From: CAIYRG01 sp964494505
GTDB taxonomy: Bacteria; Pseudomonadota; Alphaproteobacteria; Micropepsales; Micropepsaceae
Length of the DNA stretch: 64,000 bases
Direction of reading: 5' to 3'
Assembly: GCA_964494505.1 (NCBI GenBank)
Contig: CAZBRO010000021.1
Coordinates: 1 to 64,000 of the forward strand
In this document: one piece after another, positions 49,482 to 57,981 of the stretch
Layout of the letters: every line of letters starts with the position of its first letter
Position numbering within the stretch: position 1 is the first letter of the stretch
The notes under the pieces: model-generated
What the model saw: the letters and a program-made list of their open reading frames with translations, nothing else
Database searches by the model: none
What the model was told of the DNA's origin: nothing
Position numbers and translations under genes: made by a program

Positions 49482-50183
49482 ATGATCCCGATCTCGGACG
49501 ACAACCCCACAAAACTGACCCCGTTCGTCACCTGGGCGCTGATCGGGCTGTGTATTGCGGTGTTCGTCTGGCAGCTCTCCTTCAGCGAGCGCGCGGAAGA
49601 AGGGCTGATCGCTGCGCTGGGCTTCGTGCCGACGAATCTGTTCGACCGCAAAGTGACGGCCGAGATGTACGGCATTCCGTGGCCCTGGCTCACCGTCATC
49701 ACCTCGATGTTCCTGCATGGAGGCTTCCTGCATCTTGGCGGCAACATGCTTTACCTCTGGATCTTCGGGAACAATGTCGAAGACGCCATGGGCCATGTGC
49801 GTTTTCTCGGCTTCTATCTCGTCTGCGGCATCGCGGCCGCGCTCTCCGAAGGGCTGGTCGATCCCCATTCGGCGCTGCCGATGCTGGGCGCCTCGGGCGC
49901 GATTTCGGGCGTGCTCGCGAGCTACGTCCTGATCTATCCCCGCGCGCGCGTGACGGTGATCATTCCGCTCGGCATCCTGCTTTATCCGACCAAGATATCG
50001 GCCTTCTACGTGATCGGTTTCTGGTTCCTGCTTCAGATCGTGAATGTGCTGGCCGCGACGCCCGGCGCGCCGGGCACAGCGTGGTGGGCTCATGTCGGGG
50101 GCTTCGCGGTGGGCATAGCGCTGACGCCGCTGCTTTCGAATTTTCCGCTGTTCGGGCGTTACGGGCGCGGTCCGTGGGGCTGA
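49482..50183 (+). CDS. Rhomboid family intramembrane serine protease (second)
   Basis: 233 residues from the ATG at 49482 (GGGAGCG site), with six or seven membrane helices. It has VITSMFLHGGFLHLGGNMLY and LWIFGNNVEDAMGHVRFLGF, the catalytic Ser in MLGASGAISGVLASYV and the His in WWAHVGGFAVGIAL. It is closer to the common alphaproteobacterial rhomboid (NNVEDAMG, LYPTKISAFYVIGFW) than the one at 48026, so the pair probably represents two subfamilies rather than a recent duplication. Confidence 0.93.
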   Translation: MIPISDDNPTKLTPFVTWALIGLCIAVFVWQLSFSERAEEGLIAALGFVPTNLFDRKVTAEMYGIPWPWLTVITSMFLHGGFLHLGGNMLYLWIFGNNVEDAMGHVRFLGFYLVCGIAAALSEGLVDPHSALPMLGASGAISGVLASYVLIYPRARVTVIIPLGILLYPTKISAFYVIGFWFLLQIVNVLAATPGAPGTAWWAHVGGFAVGIALTPLLSNFPLFGRYGRGPWG

Positions 50184-50317
50184 GGCCGCTTTATTCCACC
50201 TGTGAATCTTAACCCAACCGCACTTGGCACGGCTTTCGCTCTTTGCTCTCTGCAAGCTGTGCGGCGCTTCCCGTTTTGGGTCAGGTGCAAGGCGGCGAGC
50301 GCCAGCAGAGGTACGTC

Positions 50318-50998
50318 ATGAAGCATCGCAACAGCCATTTCGCCGTGGGATATTGGAGCCGCCTCCGGCATGGGCGGATCACGCCGGACCAGGCCGATAT
50401 CGACCCCAAGGCTCTGAAGCGGCTACTTCCCTTCGTATTCCTGCTCGATGCGCGGGGCGGAAAATTCACCTATCGCCTGGCCGGGACGACGCTCTGTCAG
50501 CGCTATGGCGGCGAACTCAGGGGCCGCGACTTCCTTGAGCAGTGGGACGCACCGAGCCGTGTCAAGATCGTCCAGATGCTGCGCCAATCCTTGCAGGCGC
50601 GCACGCCCGTCTGCCTCAACTCGGTGGGTTCGACCGAGGATTGCCGAATGGTCGAGATCGAAACCGTGCTTATGCCGATCACGTTCGGCGCGGACCATCC
50701 CGAGCGTTTCCTGGGCGTCGCGCAGGTTCTGACAGACACGCTGCCCCTAGCCGGCCGTGCAATCGTGTTCGAGCGGCTGGTGACCTCCAAGCTGGTGCAC
50801 GAGGACGAGCCGGGAAAAGATGCTCCGCCGCCTCCGCATGGCGGGCTCAAGTCTCATCCCCACGCGCCGCATTTGCGGCTGGTGGTCTCGCGCGGCGGTC
50901 CAGAGGCCGACTCCGATCCGCTGCGTCTCGAAGCGGACCCGTTCGGCACGCTGCTGGGACTGGCCTCGAACACTTTCCGCCATCCCGAGACGTTCTGA
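50318..50998 (+). CDS. PAS_5-type PAS domain protein
   Basis: 226 residues from the ATG at 50318 (AGAGG site). A single PAS_5-like (PF07310-type) domain spans about residues 5-150: FAVGYWSRLRHGRITPDQAD, IDPKALKRLLPFVFLLDA, FTYRLAGTTLCQRYGGELRG and RDFLEQWD. The remainder is low complexity with a His/Pro-rich segment. Such proteins lack an output domain and may act as small sensors or adaptors in Alphaproteobacteria; the ligand is unknown. It is transcribed away from the following minus-strand gene. Confidence 0.84.
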   Translation: MKHRNSHFAVGYWSRLRHGRITPDQADIDPKALKRLLPFVFLLDARGGKFTYRLAGTTLCQRYGGELRGRDFLEQWDAPSRVKIVQMLRQSLQARTPVCLNSVGSTEDCRMVEIETVLMPITFGADHPERFLGVAQVLTDTLPLAGRAIVFERLVTSKLVHEDEPGKDAPPPPHGGLKSHPHAPHLRLVVSRGGPEADSDPLRLEADPFGTLLGLASNTFRHPETF

Positions 50999-51031
50999 TT
51001 TCAGATTTCCGAGGTCGATGCCGGATATCCG

Positions 51032-51391
51032 CTACGGGACGCCGTCCTGCTTGCCGCTGACGGTGGAACTGGGATCGCGGTTGATGCGTGACTGCATCTC
51101 CTGGTCCTTCTGGACCTGTCTGAGATAATCCAGCTCGTAGCGCTCGATGGAGCTGCGGTAATCCTCGAACGCCTTGACATCTTCCGGGCGCCGCGCGGTG
51201 CAGCGCTCGGCGGGATAGCGCTGGGTCTGCTGGCACCAGAGGTCGAAATCCATGGTGCGGACGCCATAGGTCCCCGTACCCGTGGTCAGGTCCCGATTGG
51301 GGGAGGTGATCAGCGGCTGCGCCCCGGCGCTGCCGCAGGAGAGCGCCAGCGCGAACACGCCGTAAACCAACCTCGATCCGTGAATTGCCAT
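51032..51391 (-). CDS. Secreted small protein of unknown function
   Basis: 119 residues from the ATG at 51391, which has GGGAGG eight bases upstream. A signal peptide (RLVYGVFALALSCGSAGAQP) is followed by a polar domain with two Cys (DFDLWCQQTQRYPAERCTAR) and a helical C-terminal half (FEDYRSSIERYELDYLRQVQ). The Cys pair could form a periplasmic disulfide. I do not recognise the family, and nothing in the surroundings suggests a role. Confidence 0.72.
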   Translation of the reverse strand: MAIHGSRLVYGVFALALSCGSAGAQPLITSPNRDLTTGTGTYGVRTMDFDLWCQQTQRYPAERCTARRPEDVKAFEDYRSSIERYELDYLRQVQKDQEMQSRINRDPSSTVSGKQDGVP

Positions 51392-51534
51392 GGAAGTGCC
51401 TCCCATCGACAACCATACGCTCGTTCAAAGGTTCCAGGAAGCGGGCGCGTTACGAATGAAAAGGGGGCCGTAAACGCTTTTTTGAAGAGTGTGGCGATAG
51501 GTTTAGCCGATTCCATTGGGACGGACCTTCGCGC

Positions 51535-52251
51535 ATGAATGCCTCCGACGACAGCCGGACCAAAGATGCCGGGCAGAAGGTCATCGCGCGTGCGCTGAAA
51601 GAGCGCCGCCGATTCCGCCGCGTACACGTCTCGATCACCGGCCGCCTCTACATTCCGGCGACCCAGGAAGAAGCCATCTGCACGGTCGAGGACATTTCGC
51701 CGGGCGATGCCAGCATCGTCTGCGAGCTTCGCGACGAGCCGCGTGGCCGCGCGGTGATCTATCTCGATACGCTGGGCCGGTTCGAAGGCCCGATCGTGCG
51801 GACGCGCAATGGCGGCTTTGTCATGACGTTCTCCTGTTCGCTGCAGAAGCGCGAGAAGCTCGCCGATCAATTGACGCTGGAAATGAACCGGCATCTGCTC
51901 AGCGAAGCCGATCTCAGGCGCTATGACCGCGTCGAGGCCGTGAGCGGCAGCTTCACCCATTTCACGCGTTCGACCGGCGAGCAGCTCCGTTGCGAAGTGC
52001 TCGATCTGTCGCTGACGGGCGTTTCCGTGCGAACGGAACTGAAGCCGCCGATCGGCGAGCACATCCTCATCGGTCATCGGGCGGGGCGCGTTGCGCGCCA
52101 CCATGGCGAAGGCATCGGAATCGAATTTCTCGGCGTCAGCATTGCGGCGGGAAACAGCCCGGAAAGCCCGCCCGCCCCGGCCGCGATGCGCAATCTCGTG
52201 ACGCCTACGCCGCGCATACCATCGGCATTGGCGCAATCCGCAAGGCGCTAG
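51535..52251 (+). CDS. PilZ domain protein (two PilZ-like halves)
   Basis: 238 residues. The first half has the c-di-GMP-binding start RRRFRRVHVSITGRLYI followed by CTVEDISPGDASIVCEL (the RxxxR and DxSxxG-type motifs, the second with Ala-Ser in place of Gly). A second similar unit runs from YDRVEAVSGSFTHFTRSTGE with CEVLDLSLTGVSVRTELKPP, closer to DxSxxG. The tail is disordered. Tandem PilZ proteins of this type are common in Alphaproteobacteria and are thought to bind c-di-GMP and affect motility or envelope polysaccharide. The degenerate first DxSxxG suggests only the second unit may bind tightly. Confidence 0.86.
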   Translation: MNASDDSRTKDAGQKVIARALKERRRFRRVHVSITGRLYIPATQEEAICTVEDISPGDASIVCELRDEPRGRAVIYLDTLGRFEGPIVRTRNGGFVMTFSCSLQKREKLADQLTLEMNRHLLSEADLRRYDRVEAVSGSFTHFTRSTGEQLRCEVLDLSLTGVSVRTELKPPIGEHILIGHRAGRVARHHGEGIGIEFLGVSIAAGNSPESPPAPAAMRNLVTPTPRIPSALAQSARR

Positions 52252-52266
52252 CACCGTTTCCTTCCG

Positions 52267-53022
52267 TCAAAGCCGCACGGGAATTCCCGCCGCCGCGAGG
52301 CGAGCCTTGGCGTCGCGGATCGTGGATTCGCCGAAATGGAAGATCGAGGCCGCAAGCACCGCGTTGGCGTGTCCTTCGGTGACGCCCGCCACCATGTCGT
52401 CGAGCGATCCCACGCCGCCCGATGCGATCACCGGCACGGAAACCGCGTCCGCCACCGCGCGCGTGAGCTCCAGATCGTAGCCGCTCTTGGTCCCGTCGCG
52501 ATCCATCGAGGTAAGCAGAATCTCGCCCGCGCCGTATTCGGTCAGCTTCACGGCGTGCTCCACCGCATCGATACCGGTCGCGTTGCGCCCGCCATGGGTG
52601 AAGATTTCGAACCGGCGGCCGACGCGTTTCGCATCGATCGCCGCCACGATGCATTGGCTGCCGAATTTTTCGGCGCCCTCGCGGATGAAATCCGGCCGGC
52701 GCACGGCTTCGGTGTTGATCGAGACCTTGTCGGCGCCCGCCAGAAGCAGCGCGCGGATGTCCTCAATGGTGCGCACCCCGCCGCCGACGGTCAGCGGCAT
52801 GAAACAGGCCGATGCCGTGCGGCGCACGACATCGAGCAGGATGGGCCGCTTTTCGTGGCTTGCGGTGATGTCGAGGAAGGTGAGCTCGTCGGCGCCGGCT
52901 TCGTCATAGAGAATCGCCTGCTCGACGGGATCGCCGGCATCGCGGAGGGAGACGAAGTTCACGCCCTTGACGACTCGGCCGTCCTTGACGTCGAGACAGG
53001 GGATGATGCGAATTTTCAGCAT
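52267..53022 (-). CDS. hisF: Imidazole glycerol phosphate synthase cyclase subunit HisF
   Basis: 251 residues, the exact family length. The (beta/alpha)8 barrel has RIIPCLDVKDGRVVKGVNFV (catalytic Asp11 in CLDVKDG), ELTFLDITASHEKRPILLDV, PLTVGGGVRTIEDIRALLLA (first phosphate loop), AGADKVSINTEAV, IVAAIDAKRV, LLTSMDRDGTKSGYDLEL (catalytic Asp130) and VIASGGVGSLDDM (second phosphate loop). It makes IGP and AICAR from PRFAR with HisH, in histidine and purine salvage. No other his genes are adjacent in the window, though they may lie on other contigs. Confidence 0.97.
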   Translation of the reverse strand: MLKIRIIPCLDVKDGRVVKGVNFVSLRDAGDPVEQAILYDEAGADELTFLDITASHEKRPILLDVVRRTASACFMPLTVGGGVRTIEDIRALLLAGADKVSINTEAVRRPDFIREGAEKFGSQCIVAAIDAKRVGRRFEIFTHGGRNATGIDAVEHAVKLTEYGAGEILLTSMDRDGTKSGYDLELTRAVADAVSVPVIASGGVGSLDDMVAGVTEGHANAVLAASIFHFGESTIRDAKARLAAAGIPVRL

Positions 53023-53510
53023 AGGCCGGGTTCCCCCCCACCCGGCGCCCCCGGAACAGGTCCGAGGCCGCCGACCTCCCCGCGTTGGGGGAGGTTAAAA
53101 ATTGAGCCCAGATTTCCCCCAGGGGCGGGAGGCGGAAGGGCCGGGAAGAGATGGCATCCCCCCCCTCCCCCTCTTTGGGTGGCCGCCGGAGCGAATTTTC
53201 CTGCAGAAAGCCTGGGTTTTCTGCGGGATCGCGCCCTTTTATTCGGTGCGGATTCCGGGGCAATAAAGGTGCATTCCAGTACGGACTCCCCCATCGGACG
53301 GCCTATCTCTTCGTTCGGCGGCTGGGCTTCATGCCGGTCATCATCCCATCCATGTGCCGCGTCTCCTCGCGCCCGATCCATCCGATTCGATATGGGGTCG
53401 TACCCAGGAACGCCATCAGGAAGCGAGCGAAAATTTGCAACTATCTTTGGGCGGCCGGGATTGAAATGGCAGCGTGACGCTCCCCCCGGGGCGCAATCGC
53501 TTTCCCCGCG
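53023..53510. other. Intergenic region with G/C hairpins, no gene called
   Basis: 488 bases between hisF and holA. It contains the perfect hairpin ACCTCCCC-GCGTTG-GGGGAGGT (53074-53095, arms of eight), followed by an A/T stretch, further G/C-rich inverted stretches to about 53175, and a T-rich/AT stretch. It resembles the palindromic elements inside leuS and lptE and probably contains a degenerate copy. A 37-codon minus-strand frame (53303-53416) exists but has no ribosome site. No confident gene was seen. Confidence 0.6.
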
Positions 53511-54539
53511 TCAGCGGCGGCCGGTGTTGGCAAGCGCCGCCACGGAAAGAAGCGCGCGCGCGGTGGCGGCTTCCGCCGGAACCGCCGTGGTCTTGGCCAA
53601 AGCTTCGGCCTCGTAGAGCAGCGTGAGCGCCTCTTCCAGCCGCACCGCCGTCCAGCGCATGACCTGGGCGCGGAAGGAATTGGCCCGCGCGAAATGCAGC
53701 GGCGGCCTCAGTTTCTTCATCGCCAATCCCGGATCGGTCCCGCCATCGGCTTCGGCGCGCACCAGCAGCAGCCTCTGGAAATGCGTCATCGCCTGGCGCA
53801 GCACGCCGACCGGCGAGGTGCCCGCCGCCCACAGCCGCATCAGCGACGTGTCGAGGCGGCCGTAATCGCCCTCGCCTGCGGCATCGAAGGTCTCGTCCAT
53901 GCGGAGTTCCGATTCATCGCCCATCACCGCTTCGACATGGGCTCCGGTGACGGTCTTATCGCCCATGGCATAGAGCGCGAGCTTTTCCAGTTCCGAGCGG
54001 GTGACGCCGCGGTCCGAACCCAGATGCGACACCGCAAAGTTCAGCGCGTCCGGATCGATGGACAGCCCGTGGGCCTTCAGCGCGCTCCGCACGACGTCTT
54101 CCAGGTCGCGCTCATTGTCGGGATAGCAGGCGATGCAAGCCGCATTGTCGGCTTCCTCGAAAACCCGGCGAAGCGCAGCCGATTTCTGAAGCTCGCCCGC
54201 TTCCACCACGACCAGCGCATCCCCTTTGGGATCGGCGAGGAAGCGTTCGAAAGATTTCGCCAGCGCGTTGCCGGCGCCCCGGACACGCACGACGCGCCGC
54301 CCCCCCACCATGGAGAGCGCCTGCGCCTCGTCCGAGAGCCGCGCGGGGTCCGATTCGAGGGCGTCTCCGTCAAGCTCCGAGACGCGGAAGGGATCGTTCG
54401 GATCGGGCACGACGGATTTGGCGAGCATGCTCGCGCGCTCGCGCACCATGCCCTGATCGGGCCCGTAGACGAGCGCAGCGATAAGACTCGCAGGCGGCTT
54501 CGCCACATAGCGGTCGGCGAGATGGGATTTCACGTCCAT
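53511..54539 (-). CDS. holA: DNA polymerase III subunit delta HolA
   Basis: 342 residues from the ATG at 54539. The clamp-loader subunit shows the degenerate AAA+ pattern: ASLIAALVYGPDQGMVRERASML, the second domain around VVRVRGAGNALAKSFERFLA, ACIACYPDNERDLEDVVRSA, and the C-terminal collar domain VRLEEALTLLYEAEALAKTT and ARALLSVAALANTGRR. It loads the beta clamp onto DNA. It usually follows lptE in Alphaproteobacteria; here a 165-nt composite repeat lies between them and ends two bases before the ATG, so the ribosome site must lie within the repeat (a weak GGGAC is the best candidate). Confidence 0.9.
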   Translation of the reverse strand: MDVKSHLADRYVAKPPASLIAALVYGPDQGMVRERASMLAKSVVPDPNDPFRVSELDGDALESDPARLSDEAQALSMVGGRRVVRVRGAGNALAKSFERFLADPKGDALVVVEAGELQKSAALRRVFEEADNAACIACYPDNERDLEDVVRSALKAHGLSIDPDALNFAVSHLGSDRGVTRSELEKLALYAMGDKTVTGAHVEAVMGDESELRMDETFDAAGEGDYGRLDTSLMRLWAAGTSPVGVLRQAMTHFQRLLLVRAEADGGTDPGLAMKKLRPPLHFARANSFRAQVMRWTAVRLEEALTLLYEAEALAKTTAVPAEAATARALLSVAALANTGRR

Positions 54540-54540
54540 C

Positions 54541-54705
54541 GCTGGTGTCCCGATTCCGAAATTCGCCACCTCTCGATATCAGCCTTACGCGAATTTCGGA
54601 ATCGAAAGGACACCAGCAATTTCTTGATTCTAGTGTCGTTTCGGTTTTCGAAGTTCGGTCGGAGGCCGATATCGACAATCAAACGAACTTCGAAACCGCG
54701 ACACG
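54541..54705 (-). repeat. Composite two-hairpin dispersed repeat, copy 2 (reverse orientation)
   Basis: The reverse complement of this stretch aligns along its whole length with 12106-12270. Hairpin A (54630-54705, arms TTTCGAAGTTCG/CGAACTTCGAAA, loop TTGTCGATATCGG), spacer AATCAAGAAATT, and hairpin B (54541-54617, arms CGATTCCGAAATTCG/CGAATTTCGGAATCG, loop GGCTGATATCGAGAGG). Both copies are 165 bases. It sits between the lptE stop and the holA start, abutting the holA ATG. Confidence 0.9.
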
Positions 54706-54717
54706 GGGGCGGTCCGC

Positions 54718-55296
54718 TCAGCGCATCGCGACGTTGCGCAGATACACCGCGACCTGGGTGCGGATGCGTTCGGCGATGTCGTTGGCGGCGCGGTTCTTGG
54801 CATCGCGCTCGGCGGTGACGGTCGCGAAAAGGAATGGCGCAGCGGCGACGTTGTAGGCGGAAAAGGCGGTGACATCGCCGGTCTTGACCGCGGTCGTGCC
54901 TTCGTGCGGGATCAGCTCGTAATGGGCCGTCAGCGTATAATTGTAACGCGTGATCGCGGTGTTGGTCTGCAGCAGCACCGCCTCTTCGGTTTCGTTGAGC
55001 GTCAGCTTCAGCCGATAGGATGAGCCCCCTGCATCGCCCGAGCCGTTGAAGAGATCGAGCAATTGGTTGCGCAGGTCGTAGCCGACGCGTTCGGGTATGG
55101 GCTCGACATAGACACTGGCGAGTGTGGTGGCGGCTCCGGCGCCAAGGCCCTCGTTGCCATAGAGCGGATGAAACCCGCACGCCGAGAGCGCGAGAGCGCA
55201 TGCGCAGGCGGCGAGAGAGCGGGTCCTCCCCCGTTTACGGGGGAGGTGCTCGCGCAGCGAGCGGAGGGGGCAGAACCGGAGCGACCGCCTGTCCAT
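54718..55296 (-). CDS. lptE: LPS-assembly lipoprotein LptE
   Basis: 192 residues starting at an ATG that overlaps the leuS stop by one base (TGATG). The lipobox is LSAC (Cys40) before GFHPLYG, the start of mature alphaproteobacterial LptE. The body contains VYVEPIPERVGYDLRNQLLD, LTLNETEEAVLLQTNTAITR and AANDIAERIRTQVAVYLRNV. It forms the outer-membrane LPS translocon plug with LptD. The signal peptide n-region is unusually long (about 25 residues before the hydrophobic core) because a 50-base palindromic element is inserted in frame at residues 8-25 (RFCPLRSLREHLPRKRGR-type, Arg/Leu-rich). It is followed by the repeat and holA. Confidence 0.88.
   Translation of the reverse strand: MDRRSLRFCPLRSLREHLPRKRGRTRSLAACACALALSACGFHPLYGNEGLGAGAATTLASVYVEPIPERVGYDLRNQLLDLFNGSGDAGGSSYRLKLTLNETEEAVLLQTNTAITRYNYTLTAHYELIPHEGTTAVKTGDVTAFSAYNVAAAPFLFATVTAERDAKNRAANDIAERIRTQVAVYLRNVAMR
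55224..55273 (+). repeat. Palindromic G/C element inside the lptE signal sequence
   Basis: A 50-base element on the plus strand: hairpin 1 CCTCCCC-loop-GGGGAGG (55225-55246), hairpin 2 around GCTCGCG/CGAGCG, then GAGGGGGCAG. It is 53-base-related to the leuS copy in the opposite orientation relative to the coding strand, yet both are in frame. It encodes part of an Arg-rich n-region in LptE. Confidence 0.85.
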
Positions 55297-57887
55297 CACG
55301 CCACCACGTTGACGATGCGGCCGGGAACGACGATCACGCGCTTGGGGGCTTTGCCTTCCAGCGCGCGCTGCACCGAATCGAGCGCCAGCGCGGATGATTT
55401 CACCGCGTCTTCTTCCGCCTCGCGCGCAATTTCGATCTCGCCGCGGCGCTTGCCGTTGACCTGCACAGCGATGGTGATGGTATCGCTCTTCACCAGTTTC
55501 GCATCCGCCAGCGGCCAGCGGGCATTGGCCGCCAACAGGGAATGCCCGAGCGCCTCCCAGCAGGTTTCCGCCAGATGCGGCATCATCGGGCCGATGAGCA
55601 GCACGAGTGTCTCCAGCGCCTCGCGCTTCACCGCGCCGTTGACGGCACCGGCCGCATTCAGCGCATTCGAAAGCGTGTAGATCTGCGCAACCGCCCGGTT
55701 GAAGCGGAGCGCGTTCAGATCCTCCGTCACCGCCGCAATCGCGCGGTGCGTGGCGCGGCGCAATTCGAGGTCGGCGCCCGTGCAATCCGCGGCCGGCTTT
55801 GTGCCCGGCGGAGGCAGTTCGCCCGCTTCGGAGATGAGCCGATGGATGCGCTGCACGAAACGCCAGCAGCCCTCCGCGCCTTCCTGCGTCCATTCGATGT
55901 CGCGTTCGGGCGGCGTGTCGGAGAGCATGAACCAGCGGATCGTGTCGGCCCCGAATGTGTCGATGATCGTTTCCGGCGCGATCACGTTCTTCTTGGATTT
56001 CGACATCTTTTCCGATGGCCCGATCACCACCGGAACATTGGTGTTGCGCACATACACGCCGCCGTCGCGTTTCTCGATCTCTTCGGGCAGCACCCAATCG
56101 CCGTCCGGCGTGCGATAGGTCTCGTGGCAGACCATTCCCTGCGTGAAGAGACCGGCGAAGGGCTCGTCCACCGTCACATGACCGCATTTCTTCATCGCGC
56201 GCGTGAAGAAGCGCGAATAGAGCAGATGCAGGATCGCGTGCTCGACGCCGCCGATATATTGATCGACCGGCATCCAATATTGCGCGGCCCGCTTGTTTAC
56301 CGGGTCTTCGGCGTGCGCATCGGTGAAGCGCACGAAATACCAGGACGAATCGACGAAGGTGTCGAAGGTGTCGGTCTCCCGCGTCGCCGCCATGCCGCAG
56401 ATGGGGCAGGGGACGTGCTTCCATGTCGGATGGAGCGCCAGCGGATTGCCCGGCAAATTGAACCGCACGTCGTCGGGCAGTTCTACGGGCAGGTCTTCAT
56501 CCGGCACCGGCACCATGCCGCACATCTCGCAATGGATGATCGGAATCGGGCAGCCCCAATAACGCTGCCGCGACACCAGCCAATCGCGCAGGCGGTAATG
56601 CACGGTGCGCTTGCCTTGGCCGGCGGCTTCGAGGCGCGCGGCGACTTCGGATTTCGCGGTGTCCACGTCCATGCCGTCGAGGAAGCGCGAATTGGCGAGC
56701 CGCCCCGGCCCGGTATAGGCCTCCTCACCAATCGCGAAGGCTTTCGGGTCGGCGGCTTCGGGAATCACCACCGGCAGAACCGGCAGGCGATATTTGCGCG
56801 CGAATTCCAGGTCGCGCTGATCGTGCGCCGGGCAGCCGAAGATCGCGCCCGTGCCGTAGGCCATCAGCACGAAATTGGCGACATAGACGGGCAATTCCCA
56901 ATTCGGGTCGAAGGGATGGGCCGCGCGCAGTCCGGTGTCGTAGCCCTGCTTTTCCTGGGTTTCGATGGCTTCTTCCGCCGTGCCGCCCTTGTGGCATTCG
57001 GCGACGAAGAGGCTGAGCTTTTCGTCCGTGGCCGCCAATTGCTCCGTCAACGGATGATCGGGCGAAAGCGCGATGAAGCTCGCGCCGAACAGCGTGTCGG
57101 GCCGGGTGGAGAAAACATCGATCGCTCCCCCTCCCTCGCGCTGGCGCGCGACACCTCCCCCGCTTTGCCGGGGAGGATTTTTAAGCTCGAACGAAAAGTG
57201 CAGGCCCTCCGAGCGTCCGATCCAGTTCCGCTGCATGATGCGGACCTTTTCCGGCCAGCGCTCCAGCGTATCCAGCCCGGCCAGCAATTCGTCGGCGAAT
57301 TGGGTGATTTTAAAGAACCATTGCGACAGCTTGCGCCGCTCGACAATTGCGCCTGACCGCCAGCCGCGGCCTTCGATCACCTGCTCGTTGGCGAGCACGG
57401 TCTGGTCGACGGGGTCCCAGTTCACGTCGGCCTCGGCGCGATAGACTAGCCCGGCGCGGTAGAAATCGATGAACAGCTTCTGCTGGCGCGCGTAATATTC
57501 GGGATCGCAGGTGGCGAATTCGCGGCTCCAGTCGATGGCGAGTCCCATCTGCTTCAACTGCTCGCGCATGGCCGCGATATTGGCGTAGGTCCATTCGCGC
57601 GGGTGAACGCCCTTCTCGCGGGCGGCGTTTTCGGCGGGCAGCCCGAACGCATCCCAGCCCATCGGATGCAGCACGTTGAAGCCTTGCGAGCGCTTGAAGC
57701 GGGCGATGACGTCGCCCATGGTGTAATTGCGCACGTGCCCCATATGGATGCGCCCCGATGGATAGGGGAACATCTCGAGCACGTAGCATTTGGGCAGTGC
57801 GGATTGGTTCACGGCCGCGAAAGTGCCGCGCCTCGTCCACACATCCTGCCAGCGCGATTCGGATTCTTTTGCGTTGTAGCGCGCCAC
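55296..57887 (-). CDS. leuS: Leucyl-tRNA synthetase LeuS
   Basis: 863 residues, normal for bacterial LeuRS, from a GTG start after AAGGGG. Class Ia signatures: KCYVLEMFPYPSGRIHMGHV (HIGH-type HMGH), NVLHPMGWDAFGLPAENAAR, the editing CP1 domain with TRPDTLFGASFIALSPDHPL, and KMSKS as SEKMSKSKKN near residue 627, then the anticodon-binding and C-terminal domains. It charges tRNA-Leu. A 53-base palindromic element is inserted in frame at about residues 238-255, adding a KNPPRQSGGG- and ARQREGGG-type stretch just before the editing-domain IDVFSTRPDTLFG. The stop overlaps the lptE start. Confidence 0.96.
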   Translation of the reverse strand: MARYNAKESESRWQDVWTRRGTFAAVNQSALPKCYVLEMFPYPSGRIHMGHVRNYTMGDVIARFKRSQGFNVLHPMGWDAFGLPAENAAREKGVHPREWTYANIAAMREQLKQMGLAIDWSREFATCDPEYYARQQKLFIDFYRAGLVYRAEADVNWDPVDQTVLANEQVIEGRGWRSGAIVERRKLSQWFFKITQFADELLAGLDTLERWPEKVRIMQRNWIGRSEGLHFSFELKNPPRQSGGGVARQREGGGAIDVFSTRPDTLFGASFIALSPDHPLTEQLAATDEKLSLFVAECHKGGTAEEAIETQEKQGYDTGLRAAHPFDPNWELPVYVANFVLMAYGTGAIFGCPAHDQRDLEFARKYRLPVLPVVIPEAADPKAFAIGEEAYTGPGRLANSRFLDGMDVDTAKSEVAARLEAAGQGKRTVHYRLRDWLVSRQRYWGCPIPIIHCEMCGMVPVPDEDLPVELPDDVRFNLPGNPLALHPTWKHVPCPICGMAATRETDTFDTFVDSSWYFVRFTDAHAEDPVNKRAAQYWMPVDQYIGGVEHAILHLLYSRFFTRAMKKCGHVTVDEPFAGLFTQGMVCHETYRTPDGDWVLPEEIEKRDGGVYVRNTNVPVVIGPSEKMSKSKKNVIAPETIIDTFGADTIRWFMLSDTPPERDIEWTQEGAEGCWRFVQRIHRLISEAGELPPPGTKPAADCTGADLELRRATHRAIAAVTEDLNALRFNRAVAQIYTLSNALNAAGAVNGAVKREALETLVLLIGPMMPHLAETCWEALGHSLLAANARWPLADAKLVKSDTITIAVQVNGKRRGEIEIAREAEEDAVKSSALALDSVQRALEGKAPKRVIVVPGRIVNVVA
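57125..57177 (-). repeat. Palindromic G/C element inside leuS, in frame
   Basis: A 53-base element on the minus strand, TCCTCCCC-loop-GGGGGAGG then a GTCGCGCGCC/AGCGCGAG second stem and GAGGGGG, homologous to 55224-55273 in opposite orientation relative to the reading direction. In leuS it codes for a Pro/Arg/Gly-rich insertion just ahead of the editing domain; the frame is maintained. Confidence 0.85.
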
Positions 57888-57981
57888 TGAAAGCCCCTTG
57901 TGATCGGCGTAACCTAACCGTCCCCGCCTTGCTTCGCCAAGGCAGGTTCAGTTTGGTTCAACCGGCCGAGGCAAAATTCCG

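Noticed and set aside
53303..53416. 37-codon minus-strand frame in the hisF-holA gap (GTTPYRIGWIGREETRHMDG-like)
   Set aside because: No ribosome site, no recognised family and very short; could be a remnant but is unsupported.
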